DNA of 64,000 nucleotides from Erythroxylum novogranatense (taxonomy: Eukaryota; Streptophyta; Magnoliopsida; Malpighiales; Erythroxylaceae): contig CM057233.1 of NCBI GenBank assembly GCA_029891385.1, positions 10,729,460 through 10,793,459 of the forward strand, given 5' to 3'. Below the pieces are notes generated by a model, which made no database searches, was not told the DNA's origin, and saw only the letters and a list, made by a program, of their open reading frames with translations. Both the position numbers and the translations under genes were made by a program. How positions within the stretch are numbered: position 1 is the stretch's first letter; every line of letters begins with the position of its first letter. This document shows, one piece after another, positions 13,481 through 25,173 of the stretch.

Positions 13481-16115
13481 CTAATTCCAGTAGATAGGGT
13501 ATGCAGAGCAAATTTTGCAACAATTATGCCTCGAATCCAATTTATGATTTTTTTTAGCTAATTGATGCTTGTTTACTTCTTTACCTTTATAGATCCTCTT
13601 GTTTCTTTCTTTCCTTAGAGAATAGATTGATGTTGTCAAAGCTACTTTATAAATTGCTCCGTCTTGCACCTGTTTCTTTGCAATATATTTAATTCAATTT
13701 AGAGTTATTAGTCATTCATAAGAAGAACAATAATATGTTAGCAAATGCAGGATTCTGCTCCACACAACTTTGGATATCTACATTGGAAGAACGAGTGTTC
13801 CTTGTCTTCTTCTGCTTCTTTGTATAACACGCTTATTCGACCAAATGAGCCAAATCATCTGTTCTGGGTTCTAATCATGTTCTTGATAACTAACCAGGTG
13901 AATATTGATGCTTTCAGGTCCAAGGAGTTCTTACATAGGAGGTTAAACTAGGGGACATTCTCTCCTTTAGCTTGCATTGCTTTATATCATGACTTGTCAA
14001 TGAATACTCTTGTAGCATTTAGTTTCCAAATGACACTATCCTCATTGTACCAGTGGGTGATTTGAGGAAAGTATTCAATTAGGCAGTTGAATCCTTTTAA
14101 ATTTCCACTCTATCTTCCATCGTGCATTCGTATGGATACTCTAGCTTTAAGAGGAACTTTGTTGGTTAGTTGGGATATTTCACTTCTCAAGAAAAGAGGA
14201 TTGTACTCGGACCAATTATCAAACCACATCCAAGTATCCTCTCCATTACCCAGCCTATGCTTGATCCAAGGGTACACAACATTTCTCAATTTCAACATAT
14301 GAGTGATTAACCATGTGTATTCCTTGGTAATTGGCATTTGCAAAAAATGTTCATTTCTAAGATAAGTTTACTGTATCTATTTTATCCAAATGACATTCTT
14401 GTCTAAATATATGCTCCATATTCTTTTACACAGAAGTACTTTTTGCATTAGAGGAATAGAAATTATCCCCAATCCTCTTTGCTTCTTAGGAATTGTCACT
14501 TCACTCCATTCAACTTTAGCATTCTTGAAATTATCTATTTTTCCATACCATACAAATGCTTTCATGACAGAATCAATCTCCTTGATTATTTTTCTTGGCA
14601 GGATGATGTGAGGGATTTATTCTAGATTTGAATCTTTTAATAAGTGAGACACAATCTGAATATATAGGATAGGACTTCGAGATACTGAAGTGGAAGAGCT
14701 TGTAACCACAGCCCTAAAATCCTACATAACTCATCAAAACTCTTTAAATCTTTGGAACAAAACAAGTTGCTTTTGTTTATATCTACGTTCAACCCTAACC
14801 AGCTTGAATATGACTTGAGTTGATCCTTTAAAATCTTCACATAATGAGCTTTAGCACCTAAAAGAAGGATCAAGTCATCTGTAAACGTCAAATGGGTGAG
14901 CTTGTAATCTCTACATTTATGATGATGATGAAACCTGCCATTGCATTAAATAAGCTTGTTGAAAATTCTAAATAGCCCTTCCATAGCTAGGGTGAAAAGA
15001 TAGAGGGATAGGGGGTCTCCTTGTCTTGTTCCCTTGGCATAATTTAGAGGATGAGTAGGGCTTCAATTGAAAATTATACTTATTGATGCAAACTTAATGC
15101 ATATGAAGATCCAATCCACGAAGAGTGTAGGAAATTCAAGTGCTTTCAAGCAAGATTGTATAAAATGCTAGCTCATTGTGTCGAATGCCTTACAAAAATC
15201 AAATTTTCATTAACAATTGTTGATGCTTTTCCCATAATTATATTCTTTCAAAATCTCCTGCATTAGGGGAATGTTATCTCCTATGGATCTCACCTCAATG
15301 AAAGCACCTTGTGCTAAATTCACTACTATCTTTAAGGCTATTTTTAGCCTATTAGCAAGAAGCTTAGCAATTACTTTGTAAATTGTATTGCACTATGAAA
15401 TTGGTATGTAATCCACCAAGGAAGCAAGATTATTAAGTTTATTAGAAACTAGGCATATGTAAGTGTGATTAACCTCCTTCATCATTTTGCAAGAGGAAAA
15501 GGACTCTTGTACTGCTTCTGTGAACAAGTTGTCAATTATTTCCTATGTTTGTTGGAAAAAACAAGTAGTGAACCCATCAGGCTCTGGTGTAAACCAAACA
15601 TCATTGCTTTGTTTTCTAGGTTTATGAATGGACCTATTAAAAGCCCTTTTATGTCTTGAGTTAAAGGAACTTCAAAGAACCTTTTTATATATTTGGCATA
15701 ACCAGAGTTCTCTACTATACCCATCATTTGTATAAAAAACCTCTAGTAAGCTTTAATAAAGAGGATAGATCATTGATAGAGTTACCAAAATTGTTATTGA
15801 GCTCCACAATCATGTTCTTGTTTATCCTTGCTAATAAGGAAGCATAGAAGAATTTGGTATTTGAGTCCTCATCTCTTAACCAGGTCATACTATTTCAAGA
15901 TGGAATTGTTCAGATTAAGGGCCTTATGATGTTCTCTCTAAGTCGCTGAGCTTTAATTTTCTTCAAGTAATTATTGTATGGGAATTTGTAACAATCATTT
16001 TGAGTCTATCTTAACTTTTGTCGGGTTTCCCTGATATATGTGGTGTTAGAACTAATAAAACTTTTGATAACTTGTTTGAACTTTTTCATTTTTTTACATC
16101 ATTTGAAAGGATTTA
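13481..16115 (-). pseudogene. Decayed L1-type LINE, reverse transcriptase ORF2 remnant
   Basis: Translated pieces in several minus-strand frames follow the order of plant LINE ORF2. About 16110-16000 encodes a KMKKFKQVIKSF-like linker. About 15880 has a W-RDEDSNTKFFYAS motif. About 15727-15536 is the stretch before the RT palm. About 14888 has the FTDD active-site motif (normally F/YADD). About 14565-14377 has VEWSEVTIPKKQRGLGI. About 14343-14110 is a WFDNW zinc-domain approach, about 13850-13745 an HSFF/C region, and 13669-13481 the C-terminal RKERNKRIYKGK motif. Stops and frameshifts break it throughout. The endonuclease half is missing, so it is a 5'-truncated dead copy, as is usual for LINEs. 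The 3' tail was not delimited. Confidence 0.85.
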
Positions 16116-16119
16116 TAAC

Positions 16120-17073
16120 CATTTGTAAGGTTCCGATCATGCATCTCATACATAATATATATCAAATATACACAACGAAAAATAAAACAGAACCTCAAAA
16201 ACCCGATCTACACATGCATTTAGATATAGAAAACAAAAACATGAAATGTAATATGCTTACATACCTTTCCAACGATCTCCTTCATTCTTTAAACTTCTTC
16301 ATGTTGGGTTGTCATAAACTACAATGATCAATGTAGACCGTCTCTAATGAAAGTCTACACGAAGATAGAAGGATGAAAACTCGCTAGGAGATGGATAGAG
16401 TTCTTTCTTTCTGCTAGCAAAGACAATAACTCTTGTGAGAGTTAAAGAGAAAAAGTGTGTGTGTGTAAGAAAGAACCTTTCTCTCCCTTGTGTCTTACAC
16501 AAGATGCACGAAAATCATCTATATTTTCTACACCATTTGGCCTTCCATAACCCCCATCACTAATGGAGAGTTATGGGAAGTTAATGGTCATGAATAGTAT
16601 GCATTAATGAAAGTTATAGGAAGTTAATGGTCATGAATAGTATGCATTAATAAAAGTTATAGGAAGTTAATAACCATGACTAACATGCATTAAATGGAAG
16701 TTTGGGAAGTTAATGTCCAAATTGGCAACCAACAATATTTTTTTTAATCCATTCCATGCAACGTTTTCTACCATAATCACATCGCGATACTATCCTGAAA
16801 CACTCTCTCATATCTTAAATCACCATTTAAGACCATTTTAATCATCCTTCAAATCTCCTATGTGTGTGACCTATTAGGTTCCTATTTATGTTGGCCACTT
16901 GAATTAACACTTAAATAAAGTAAGTTCAGAGTGGTATTTAACAACACGTCATGACTTCCAATTGACCGGAAAGTCAGTGGTTTGACTATGAACCCTTTTA
17001 TACACAATATTGCCATGCAATTTGTCCTTTTACTATCTATACCCTACTTGATTCAGAGTATGGTCAAAGTGTC
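16120..17073 (-). mobile_element. Probable minus-strand Ty1/copia LTR fragment
   Basis: Read on the minus strand, the stretch begins with a 'tatgacactttgaccata' sequence typical of copia LTR starts. It runs through a leader-like part and ends near a 'gatgcatgatcggaacc' sequence where the LINE remnant resumes. No coding sequence is present. A GT microsatellite (about 16456-16467) and a 43-bp tandem repeat lie inside. The assignment rests on general resemblance only. It abuts the truncated 5' LTR of the plus-strand copia element. Confidence 0.35.
16561..16725. repeat. 43-bp tandem repeat, about 3.7 copies
   Basis: Successive units start 'taatgaaagttataggaagt' and end with 'tagtatgcat' or a close variant. 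The second and third units are nearly identical; the first and last are more diverged. The repeat lies inside the probable minus-strand LTR fragment. Confidence 0.75.
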
Positions 17074-19004
17074 ATATAGATATACATGGAGATGTATGAA
17101 AAACATGTATATTATTATAATCTAAATTAATTGATTCATAGTTGAATAATCAAGTTGGTCGCTTGATTATGATTTAGATCGTAGTGTTGCAAATTATCTC
17201 CGTGCAAGTAAAGGAGTTTGCTTTAAGAGAATGATGAGTTTCATATCATGATAATACTTGACTATCGATAATGGCACTATTAAATGAATCTGGAATCGAG
17301 TATATTTTTAAAAAATAAAGTAGGCCATTACTTTAATCTTAAAGCACACAACTTTAACATTCTTTTATTACTAACCACAATCTTGATGAGTGGTAAACTC
17401 ATATATGTTTCATTATAATTCTTGATATGATTGGAATGGATTTTTATAGAGTATCAATCCAGTGTTTACATGTTGGAATTATTAATTGAAACATGTATCA
17501 TGGAACATTCACTTAAATAAAGAGTTTATAGTGATATCATCACTTTTAGATATTTTACGAAGATTGGTGATTAAATTGGAGCCAGTAGTTTGATGGACTA
17601 ACTATCCATCAAGTCCTAACACTGAGATGAGATCTTGTGTGTTAATCAACATATAGAGTAAAACGGGAGATCTAGAAGGAAAAACCAATTAAGGGCAAAA
17701 CGGTAATTTTACCCTTTATTGTTTGGATGGTTATAATATGGTTCATAATAGAGTTTGCAATTGGACATCTTATTTGAAACATGTGTTCTCATAATTTTAG
17801 TAATTCAAGAGTTCAACTAATTATCTTTAGTGGAATAACTTTTGGTTAATAAGTTGGAATTAATTCTAATGAGATTAAATTAATTCTAGGCTTATCAGAG
17901 CTTAAATTATATAAATATAATTAGATTCTTCACTTGGCTTCTAGAAAGGTTATCAAGGATAATAAGAAATATAAATAGAGGTTATCGGAAATAAGAAAGA
18001 AGAAAGGACCGAATTAGATTCAGAATAATAATACCGAAAAAATTGAGTTTTAAAGCCTATGATTGAATGTTGGGCTTACACTAATTAATTGTTAATTAGA
18101 AACTTAAATGAACATTTAATATTGGGCTGGAATTTGGTTTGATTTAATTAATTAGATTAATTAAATTGAAACAAAGTTATTAAAGATAAAAGGAGGGAAA
18201 ATTTCGGTTAAATGGACAGCTGCACATTTAAGGTAGGTTTTTATCATGTTTCATCATCATTAAATAGTTTAATGATGTCATCATTAAATGGTTTAATGGT
18301 TGTCTTTTAATGATGACATGTAACCTTTTAATATTCATTTAATTAAAGAAGGAGGAGGTGCATTTGATGTACTCTCTCCCTTCTTTCATCTCATAACCGA
18401 AAATGAGAGGGTCTCATTTAAGTCATTGGTCTTTTCATATAGCCATCTTAAACAAATGAGAGTGTCTCATTTATTGGCTTCTTTATTTTTGATTAAAGAA
18501 TGAAGTGATGCATTGGATGCACATTACTCTCTTCTTTCATCTTTAACCAAAAATGAGAGAAAGAGAAGAAAGTGTTGCATTTTTTACTCACTCTCTCCTC
18601 TCTTATATGAGCTAGCCGAAACTTATAATGAAAAGAGTCTCATTTTTGGCTTCTTTCAACTAAGAAAAATCTCTTTAATATTTCTTCTCCTTTCCCACCA
18701 AGGGATCTTGTTAACCAAGTTATCCAAGGAAAACAAGTGGCAAATCGGATTGGTCGAGGATACGATAATGAGGAAAGGATATATTAACAAAGAGAGGATA
18801 TGAAAGTGAGGATTCAAAGTTGTAGCAAGGAGTCGTTATAATTTCCATGTTGTTCTTATGTTAGTTATTTTCCTTGTTTTGTATCATGTATGGATGAAAA
18901 CATGTTGATTTAATTTTTATGCTTCCGCTGTGTTTTGATTTCAAAAAAGGTTTTTGAAATCTACCATTCAGCCAAGTCTAGTATACTATTATTTTTCAAT
19001 CCAA
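17074..19004 (+). mobile_element. 5' LTR of a Ty1/copia element (start truncated)
   Basis: This 1.9-kb stretch matches the 3' LTR at 35692-36942 over its first part; the shared run starts 'gagatgtatg' and includes 'ttgatgagtggtaaactc'-like text. It ends next to a classical initiator-Met tRNA primer binding site at 19009. The first about 190 bases present in the 3' LTR are absent here, so the 5' end is truncated against the minus-strand LTR fragment. Noncoding. Confidence 0.8.
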
Positions 19005-19008
19005 TAAT

Positions 19009-19020
19009 TGGTATCAGAGC
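19009..19020 (+). other. Primer binding site of the Ty1/copia element
   Basis: TGGTATCAGAGC, the exact complement of the plant initiator methionine tRNA 3' end used by most copia elements, a few bases after the LTR end. Confidence 0.9.
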
Positions 19021-19341
19021 CATTTTATTATGCATAATTTCAGTTCCTATATGTGATGTATAGGTTGGCAATTAAATTTTGTATACTGCATATTTTTATG
19101 TGATAGAAATATATATGGTGTATGTTTTGCTCTTTTGGTTGTCCATAGAATATAGTTTTACCTTGTAAGTTTTCTTCGTTTAGCTTGTCACAAGGAGGGT
19201 GGCCTACCGTCGTCATGGTTCCTCCTTGGCTTCATTTTTTTTCTTTGATTTTGTAATGTACAAATTTTTGTAATGATGAAGATGAAGCAACTATGGATCG
19301 AAAAAAAGAATAGGTAATGGCTTCAATGTATCCTTTGGTGT
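19021..19341 (+). mobile_element. 5' leader fragment of the Ty1/copia element
   Basis: AT-rich noncoding leader downstream of the primer binding site. It is cut at 19346 by the insertion of the Athila-like composite. The copia gag, protease, integrase and most of the reverse transcriptase are missing on both sides of the insertion. Confidence 0.65.
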
Positions 19342-19346
19342 AATGG
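19342..19346. other. Left target-site duplication AATGG
   Basis: AATGG directly precedes the LTR start TGATTG. The same five bases follow the outermost LTR end at 34379-34383. Confidence 0.85.
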
Positions 19347-19862
19347 TGATTGAGCCAAATTTATACTATAAATTGGCCCTAATTTCTTAAGTAATTATGC
19401 ACTTGTTGACTCCTAATTCATGATTTTTGTGCTTAAATTGGTTTCTCATATCGAGCTTTTATAATTTGCACATTGTCAGTATTTTGTTGTCATTTGATAT
19501 TAATTTCTGCATAACTTTTATTGGGACAATTGATACTGCAAATGTGTTGTATTTTTGTAGGAACAATGGAGTCAACAAGAGAAAGTCAACACGTCGTGAG
19601 AAGTCATCCATTAGTCGGGACGAACCAACGCGAGACATTAAATCATGACGAAGTTATTTGGTATAAATTAATTCGTCGCGACGAGTGACCATTTTCATTC
19701 GTCGCGACGAACTTTATTCATTAGTCGCGACGAATGTCGGATACCCCGGCCCTTAAATAGCAAAATTATCCTTTGTTCGACCCGCCCGCTTATAGCTCCT
19801 ATAAAACCTTCCATTTTAGGTTAAAGGAGGACGGCGCATTCGAGGTAGCTCTCCATCCTTAA
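19347..19862 (+). mobile_element. 5' half of the outer left LTR (Athila-like composite)
   Basis: Nearly identical to the start of the terminal LTR at 32896, including the 'ccaaatttatactataaatt' start, the CGTCGCGACGA motif cluster (about 19673-19735) and a 'tataaaacc' TATA-like stretch near 19800. It stops after 'ctctccatcctt', where the forward LTR sequence is replaced by inverted LTR sequence. Confidence 0.85.
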
Positions 19863-19865
19863 ATC

Positions 19866-20837
19866 ATCGTTCAATCCAAAATTGATCCTTGAAACCGGTC
19901 AAAATCAATTTATACCAAGAATTGCAACACGAGGTGCAACCTCGGTCGACTCTCGAGGAACCAAATGCGAAATTGATTCTAAGACTATCCTAATGTTTGA
20001 ATTATGCAAAAAGCGATTAAAACGGAGTTTTGGTTTAATCTTTAAAATTAAAAAAGCAAGGCATGAAATAAATATTTTTGGGATTTTTGAAAGGCAAGAC
20101 AATTTGAAGTAATTAAGATTGAAAACAGTTAACTAAAGTTCTCCTGAAAATGTGGCTCGGGTCATCATCGTTCAAAATAAATGTCGGGGTTTGAAATCCA
20201 CTAAGTTTCGAAAACATAACCTTAACAACTCGTTAAGTCCAAGAATTTAATTAATAAACTCGATTAATTAAATCTTGTTAAAACCCTTAGTGTATGGTAT
20301 GAAATGATTTATGCAATAAATCAATCAGATAATAACACAACCAACTTAACCAAACACAACTAGGCAGATTAGATTAATTAATGCAAAATCTGACTGATAT
20401 ACATGAGACTTCATGTATTCAGGCACAATATTCAACACAAACCAATCCTTAACATAGATCAAAGTTTAACATCCTACTAAACTATAGCAAGATTCATTCG
20501 GTCATACAATGCAATCTCCAACTCGGAGTTGTTACAAAAATACGACAGAAATCTAAAACTAAGATCGATTACCCCATGTTGAGCTCTGGAACTCAAACCG
20601 TTGCTACATCTTCAGGAGATCCAACGCCCTAGCCACGCATGATGCCGGGTGAGTCCATCACTGCTGGAATATCACCTCGGCCCATGACTCCAACGACGAA
20701 CAGTTGAAAATGGGTGCGACGAATGATGGAAGAGATGAAGATGATGATGGTGGACGTCGTATGGAGGTGGCGCCGAATCTGCAAAATAGAGGAAACAAAA
20801 ACTATCAGAAAAAAAATGGAGAAGACGAAGGATGGAG
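19866..20837 (-). repeat. Left arm of a ~960-bp inverted repeat: LTR 3' half in reverse orientation
   Basis: The reverse complement reads as the LTR 3' half, from 'ctccatccttcgtcttctcc' to 'ggattgaacgat'. It is almost identical to the forward copy at 25174-26130: both share the 'attccagcagtgatgg' variant that the terminal LTR lacks. The two arms face each other across about 4.3 kb. The small frames inside it are LTR sequence, not genes. Confidence 0.85.
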
Positions 20838-20862
20838 GCTGCATTCCATTTTAGGTTAAAGG
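20838..20862 (+). other. Patchwork junction with a short forward LTR scrap
   Basis: After the inverted arm, about 20 bases in forward orientation ('ccattttaggttaaaggag') match the LTR at about 19808. The sequence then changes to gag at a shared GGAG. Three orientation or position changes within 30 bases, with short shared bases, suggest template switching or microhomology repair. Confidence 0.65.
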
Positions 20863-22126
20863 AGACCAAGGCTGAGAACCTGAACTCATATGTCACTCAA
20901 TTGTCTAACAATTTGAGTGAAAGCCAAGCGAGGAATAGCGGATCAATTCCTTCCAACACGGTCATAAATCCAAAGAGTCTGAATGCTATTGAGCTAAGGA
21001 GCGGAAGGAAAATGCAGTTCAACATTCCTGATAAAGAAGAATGCACCGAAGAAATCGAGGTTGAAGAGGAGCCTCAAATTAAGGAAAAGCCGGATGTGAG
21101 ATCCGAGAGTGAACAAGAAGAGAAGTTCAGAAAAGAACAACCATCAGCGGTCCCAGAGAAAGTCTTTGCAAAGGAAAAATCTAGTGGAAATGAAGCAACA
21201 CAAAGGGAAGTCAATCTGAAGGACCTTCCCTTCCCAAATTCCTACTTGATGAGCAAGAAGGTCAACGAACTGAAACATGAAAAGGAAATTATTGACCTAT
21301 TTGGGAAGGTGGAAGTGAATGTGCCCCTTTTGGACTGGTTAAGAGAGTTCCTACCTCGCTAAATATTTGAAGGACTTGTGCACAAACAAGCGTAAGTTTA
21401 GGCCGAATGAGAGAGTCCAGGTGAGTTCAAACGTGTCCGCATTATTCAAGCCCCAAATTCCTGTGAAGTGTTAGGACCCAGGATCGTTCACCATTCCTTG
21501 TGTCATAGGAAAGGTGACAATTGGAAGAGCGTTCTTTGGATTTGGGAGCAAAGAATCAATGTGATGCCAAAATCATCTATGAAACCACAGGGGTTAAGGC
21601 GTAAAACCTACTTGGTAGTGTTACGGTTGGTCGACAGATCCTTCCGACACCCTGTGGGCATCATTGAGCACATTCTGGTCCAAGTGAAATGATTAGTGTT
21701 CCCTGCCGATTTTTACGTGCTGGATATGTCTACTGAAGTGGTGCAGGACACTTCTCTAATCCTTGGACGACCCTTCCTTCGGACGGCAAGTACAATGATC
21801 AAGATGAAGGAAGGAAGATCACCATGGAGGTTGGTGATCAACACGTTAGCTTCAACATGTATGAAGCTATGAAGCACCCTAACGAGGATTACTCCTTTCT
21901 TGGGGTGAATATGCTTGATGTTGTGATTGATGATGCTTGTTCTGAATTTGCAGAAACTCTAACCCCGACCACTAATGATCTCTTTGGAGGCAGTTTCTAT
22001 TTTGATGATAGTGCAGGTGCTTATTCGGATACGGGAATGGACATGGAGCTGCCCAGGACCCAAGCTGTTGACATGGAGCTTGGATATCAACCGCATGTCC
22101 ATCCCGAGCTACAAGATCCACCGTGA
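20862..22126 (+). pseudogene. gag (C-terminal part) and protease fragment of an Athila-like element
   Basis: Corresponds to 28016-29303 of the second copy. The first part is the acidic gag tail (AIELRSGRKMQF, then a Glu-rich stretch). Next come NELKHEKEIIDLFGKV and the protease region. A frameshift after VPLLDW and a stop in 'tgttaggaccc' break it. At the protease active site the second copy has LLDLGAAINVMP, but here the frame gives FGFGSKESM, so the catalytic Asp is lost. The downstream Athila protease tail (ITMEVGDQHVSFNMYEAMKH type, about 21822-21880) is present. The first 1.5 kb of gag and the PBS are absent. Dead copy. Confidence 0.85.
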
Positions 22127-23574
22127 GCACCAGGTGTTTCTTTTCCTGCATTTTCAATATATTTGTGCACATTATTTGATTTGACTTGAAATGTTGTGTT
22201 GCATGAATGTGTTGATTAAATGTGGGGGGAGCAACCCATCCAGTAGGAATAGTTGTAGTTAAGTAGTATTTTCATTTTTGTTTCAATAAATTGATTCCCT
22301 CTTGTTAGCTCCGCATGTTTCATGCTTCTATTGTGTGCCTTGCTACTTCTGCCATTGTGGACAATGCCATGTTTAAGTGTGGGGGAGCTAGTTCCCTATT
22401 ATATTTTGCATTGCATACCTATTAGAATTTGTGCATAATTTTGTGGGCCCTTTCAAATTTTACTGATAAATTTGAAACTCAATCAAACATTTTCTGCACC
22501 TATTCTTTTGTGCCCTTGCATGCAAATCATTTACAAGTTTCAAAAACTGATACTTGAGTTTTTGAAAATACTCTCCATTCTTCGAACGATAATTGGATCT
22601 GGCAAAATTTTAACTTTTGAAGTTTTCAAAACAAAGTGAATGGGAGCATGCTAACAAGATAGTATTGTCAGTTTTTAAGACTTGAGATTGATCATTGGGA
22701 CAAAACCCTTGTTGGAAGGATATTCGAGCCAAATTCTTCTTCTATATCTTTTGTGTGCATCTGCTTAGTTCATACTTCTCTAGAACTTGTGTCAATTTTA
22801 CTCAAAGCTTGATGGACTAGAATTTTGTTGATATGATAGGCGTTCCTTCTTTCAAATTTCTTTCCCCAAACACCAACCCTTAAACACTTTTCCTTTGCTA
22901 GCCCTTGAGCCTTTACTCTATGAGCATTTGCATACATATTGGATGATGTCGGAGTCTGTGTTTTGTTATTAGGTTTAAAAAATGTTGGAAAATGGAAAAG
23001 TGTTAGTCTTGTGTATCCCAAAACGGATAATAATGTGTTGTATCCCAAAGGGATTAGCATCTCAAATGAGATAGCCAAAATGTGAAAAAAGTGTATATTC
23101 AATTTATTTGGTGTTTAGTTTTAGTTTGGTTGTTGACATCAGTTCCTCATTTAGCGCATGCTCATATTTTTCTTTCTTTCACTCCATCCATTCAACTAGC
23201 CCTCCGCTCATTACAACCCTGAAAGACCTCTTGATCTTCAAAATGATAGTCCTTGTAGTGGAGAAATAAAATTGATACAAGCCTATGGTAGGAGATGCAT
23301 TAAGCGAGATGGAGAAAATATCCTTAAACACAAGTGAGTTGAGCATAAACACCACATCCCGAAAGTGATCCTCTTTGTTCAATCTCATGTGCTTAAATTC
23401 TTTCGATTCTGCATTTTATTAGCACTCTTTCAATTTGCTGCGTGTGAATTCTGATGAAGTGGATTGCGTCATTTCTATTATTATTTGAGCATGGGCGGAA
23501 TTTTCTTTCACTCTTGTATTTTTTTATTCTTGTAAACTTTGTCCAGGAGTACAAAGGTCTAAGTGTGGGGGAAT
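22127..23574 (+). mobile_element. 3' noncoding internal region ending in a polypurine tract
   Basis: Matches 29304-29490 plus 31649-32895 of the second copy and contains no coding domain. It lacks the 2.15-kb block found there. Three 'tgtgggggagc'-like purine-rich motifs occur (about 22231, 22380, 23561). The last, 'aagtgtgggggaat', directly precedes the LTR start and serves as polypurine tract. In a typical Athila element reverse transcriptase and integrase would lie upstream of here; they are missing. Confidence 0.8.
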
Positions 23575-25167
23575 TGATTGAACCCAAGTTTATCATATAA
23601 ATTGGCTACACTTTCATGGCTATTAATGTACTTTTTTACTCTTAATTCGTGATTTTGTGCTTAAATTAGTCCCTTGCAGTGAGCTTATGTTTTATGCAAT
23701 TTGTTAGTAAAATTGTGCAAATTGACATTGATTGCATTATAATTTTTCCAAGGACAATTGATACTGCAAATTGTTATTTTATATTGCAGAGAAAAAGGAG
23801 TCAAAATATCATAAAGTCAACAGGCCAGATTCGTTAGTCGCAACGAACGAGACAATGAACAGCCGTTAGTCGCAACGAACAGCCGTTAGTCTCAACGAAC
23901 GAGACAACGAACGAACTGTTAGTCGCAACGAACGAGCTGTTAGTCGCAACGAACCAACACGCCCATTCGTCGAGACGAATTAATTAGGCATAATTAATTC
24001 GTCGCGACGAGTGACCATTTTTATGCGTCGCGACGAACTTTATTCATTAGTCGCGACGAATGTCGGATACCCCGGCCCTTAAATAGCAAAATTATCTACT
24101 GTTCCGACCCAGCCCGCGCAGACTTCCTATAAAACCTTCTGTTTTAGGTTAAATGAGGACGGCCGCATTCCCGAGGTAGCTCTCCATCTTCTTCGTCTTC
24201 TTTGTTTTCTCTAATAGGTTGAGTTTTCTTATTTTGCAGGTGGGAGACCACCAACGACGAACATCAGCAACCGCAACCCTTTCATTCCTCATCCTCAACC
24301 ATCATTTGTATTCATCTCTTCCGCCGATCGTCGTTGAGTCATGGGTAACTTTGGAGTTCCAGAATGATGGCTTCTTCCACAGTTATGCAAGGCTAAGGTT
24401 TCGCCTCCGAAAATGTAGCGAAGGTCGGAGTTCCATGAACTTCAAGGGTAATCAACCTTTGTTTTAGATTTCATCATGTTTTGTAAAACCTCCGAGTTGG
24501 AGATTGCGAGATATGATGGATTGAATCCGGTTATAGTTTAATCGGATGTTAAACTTTGATTTATGGTGTGGATTAGTTTCTGTTGGAATGTTGTTCTGAA
24601 ATACATGAAGTTTCGTGTATGTTAAACATATTTGCATGAGTTAATTTAATCTACCTAATTGTGTTTGATTAAATTGATTGTGTTTTATCTGGTTAACCTA
24701 TTGCATAAACCATTTCATACCATACACTAAGGTTTTTAACAAGATTTAGTTAATCGAGTTGATTAATTAAATTTTGGACTTAACGAGTTGTTAAGGTTGA
24801 GCTTTCGAAATTTAGTGGATTTCAAACCCCGATATTTATTTTGAGTGATGATGACCCGAGCCACATTTTCAGGAGAACTTTAGTTAACTGTTTTCAATCT
24901 TAATTACTTCAAATTGTCTTGCCTTTCAAAAATCCCAAAAATATTTATTTCATGCCTTGCTTTCTTTAATTTTAAAGATTAAACCAAAACTCCCGTTTTA
25001 ACTGCTTTCTTGCATAATTCAAACATTAGGATAGTCTTAGAATCAATTCTGCACTGGTTCCTTGAGAGTCGACCCGAGGTTGCACCCTGTGTTGCAATTC
25101 TTGGTATAAATTGATTTTGACCGGCTTCCAAGGATCAATCTTAGGATTGAACGATAAGCCGCGATCA
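23575..25167 (+). mobile_element. Complete middle LTR (diverged subfamily), 1593 bp
   Basis: Starts TGATTGAACC after the polypurine tract and ends GCGATCA, followed by AATTG, the usual first bases before the PBS. It is clearly diverged from the outer LTRs in its first 100 bases and at about 24200-24440, where other sequence replaces the 'gattcggcgccacctcc' stretch. The motif array at 23827-24062 is expanded compared with the outer LTRs. The PBS that should follow is missing because the sequence jumps into another LTR 3' half at about 25174. Confidence 0.87.
23827..24062 (+). repeat. Iterated TTAGTCGCAACGAAC / TTCGTCGCGACGA motif array in the LTR
   Basis: About five copies of GTTAGTCGCAACGAAC-type units alternate with short GAGACAACGAAC spacers, then three CGTCGCGACGA palindromes follow. 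The array lies upstream of the 'tataaaacc' element (about 24130), so it is in the U3 part. The outer LTRs have only three or four units here. Confidence 0.85.
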
Positions 25168-25173
25168 AATTGA

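Noticed and set aside
20629..20896. Two overlapping minus-strand frames of 70-75 codons
   Set aside because: They lie in the inverted LTR arm, and the same sequence is noncoding LTR at 25174-26130 and 33436-34378.
23827..24062. Regularly spaced repeats resembling a CRISPR array
   Set aside because: The units are palindromic LTR motifs with near-identical short spacers, lie in a plant retrotransposon LTR, and there are no cas genes.
19347..25167. A simple, separate upstream element with two normal LTRs
   Set aside because: Its left LTR is only a 5' half followed by inverted LTR sequence; PBS and most of gag are absent, and no target duplication is found at 25168. The outer AATGG pair fits the whole composite better.
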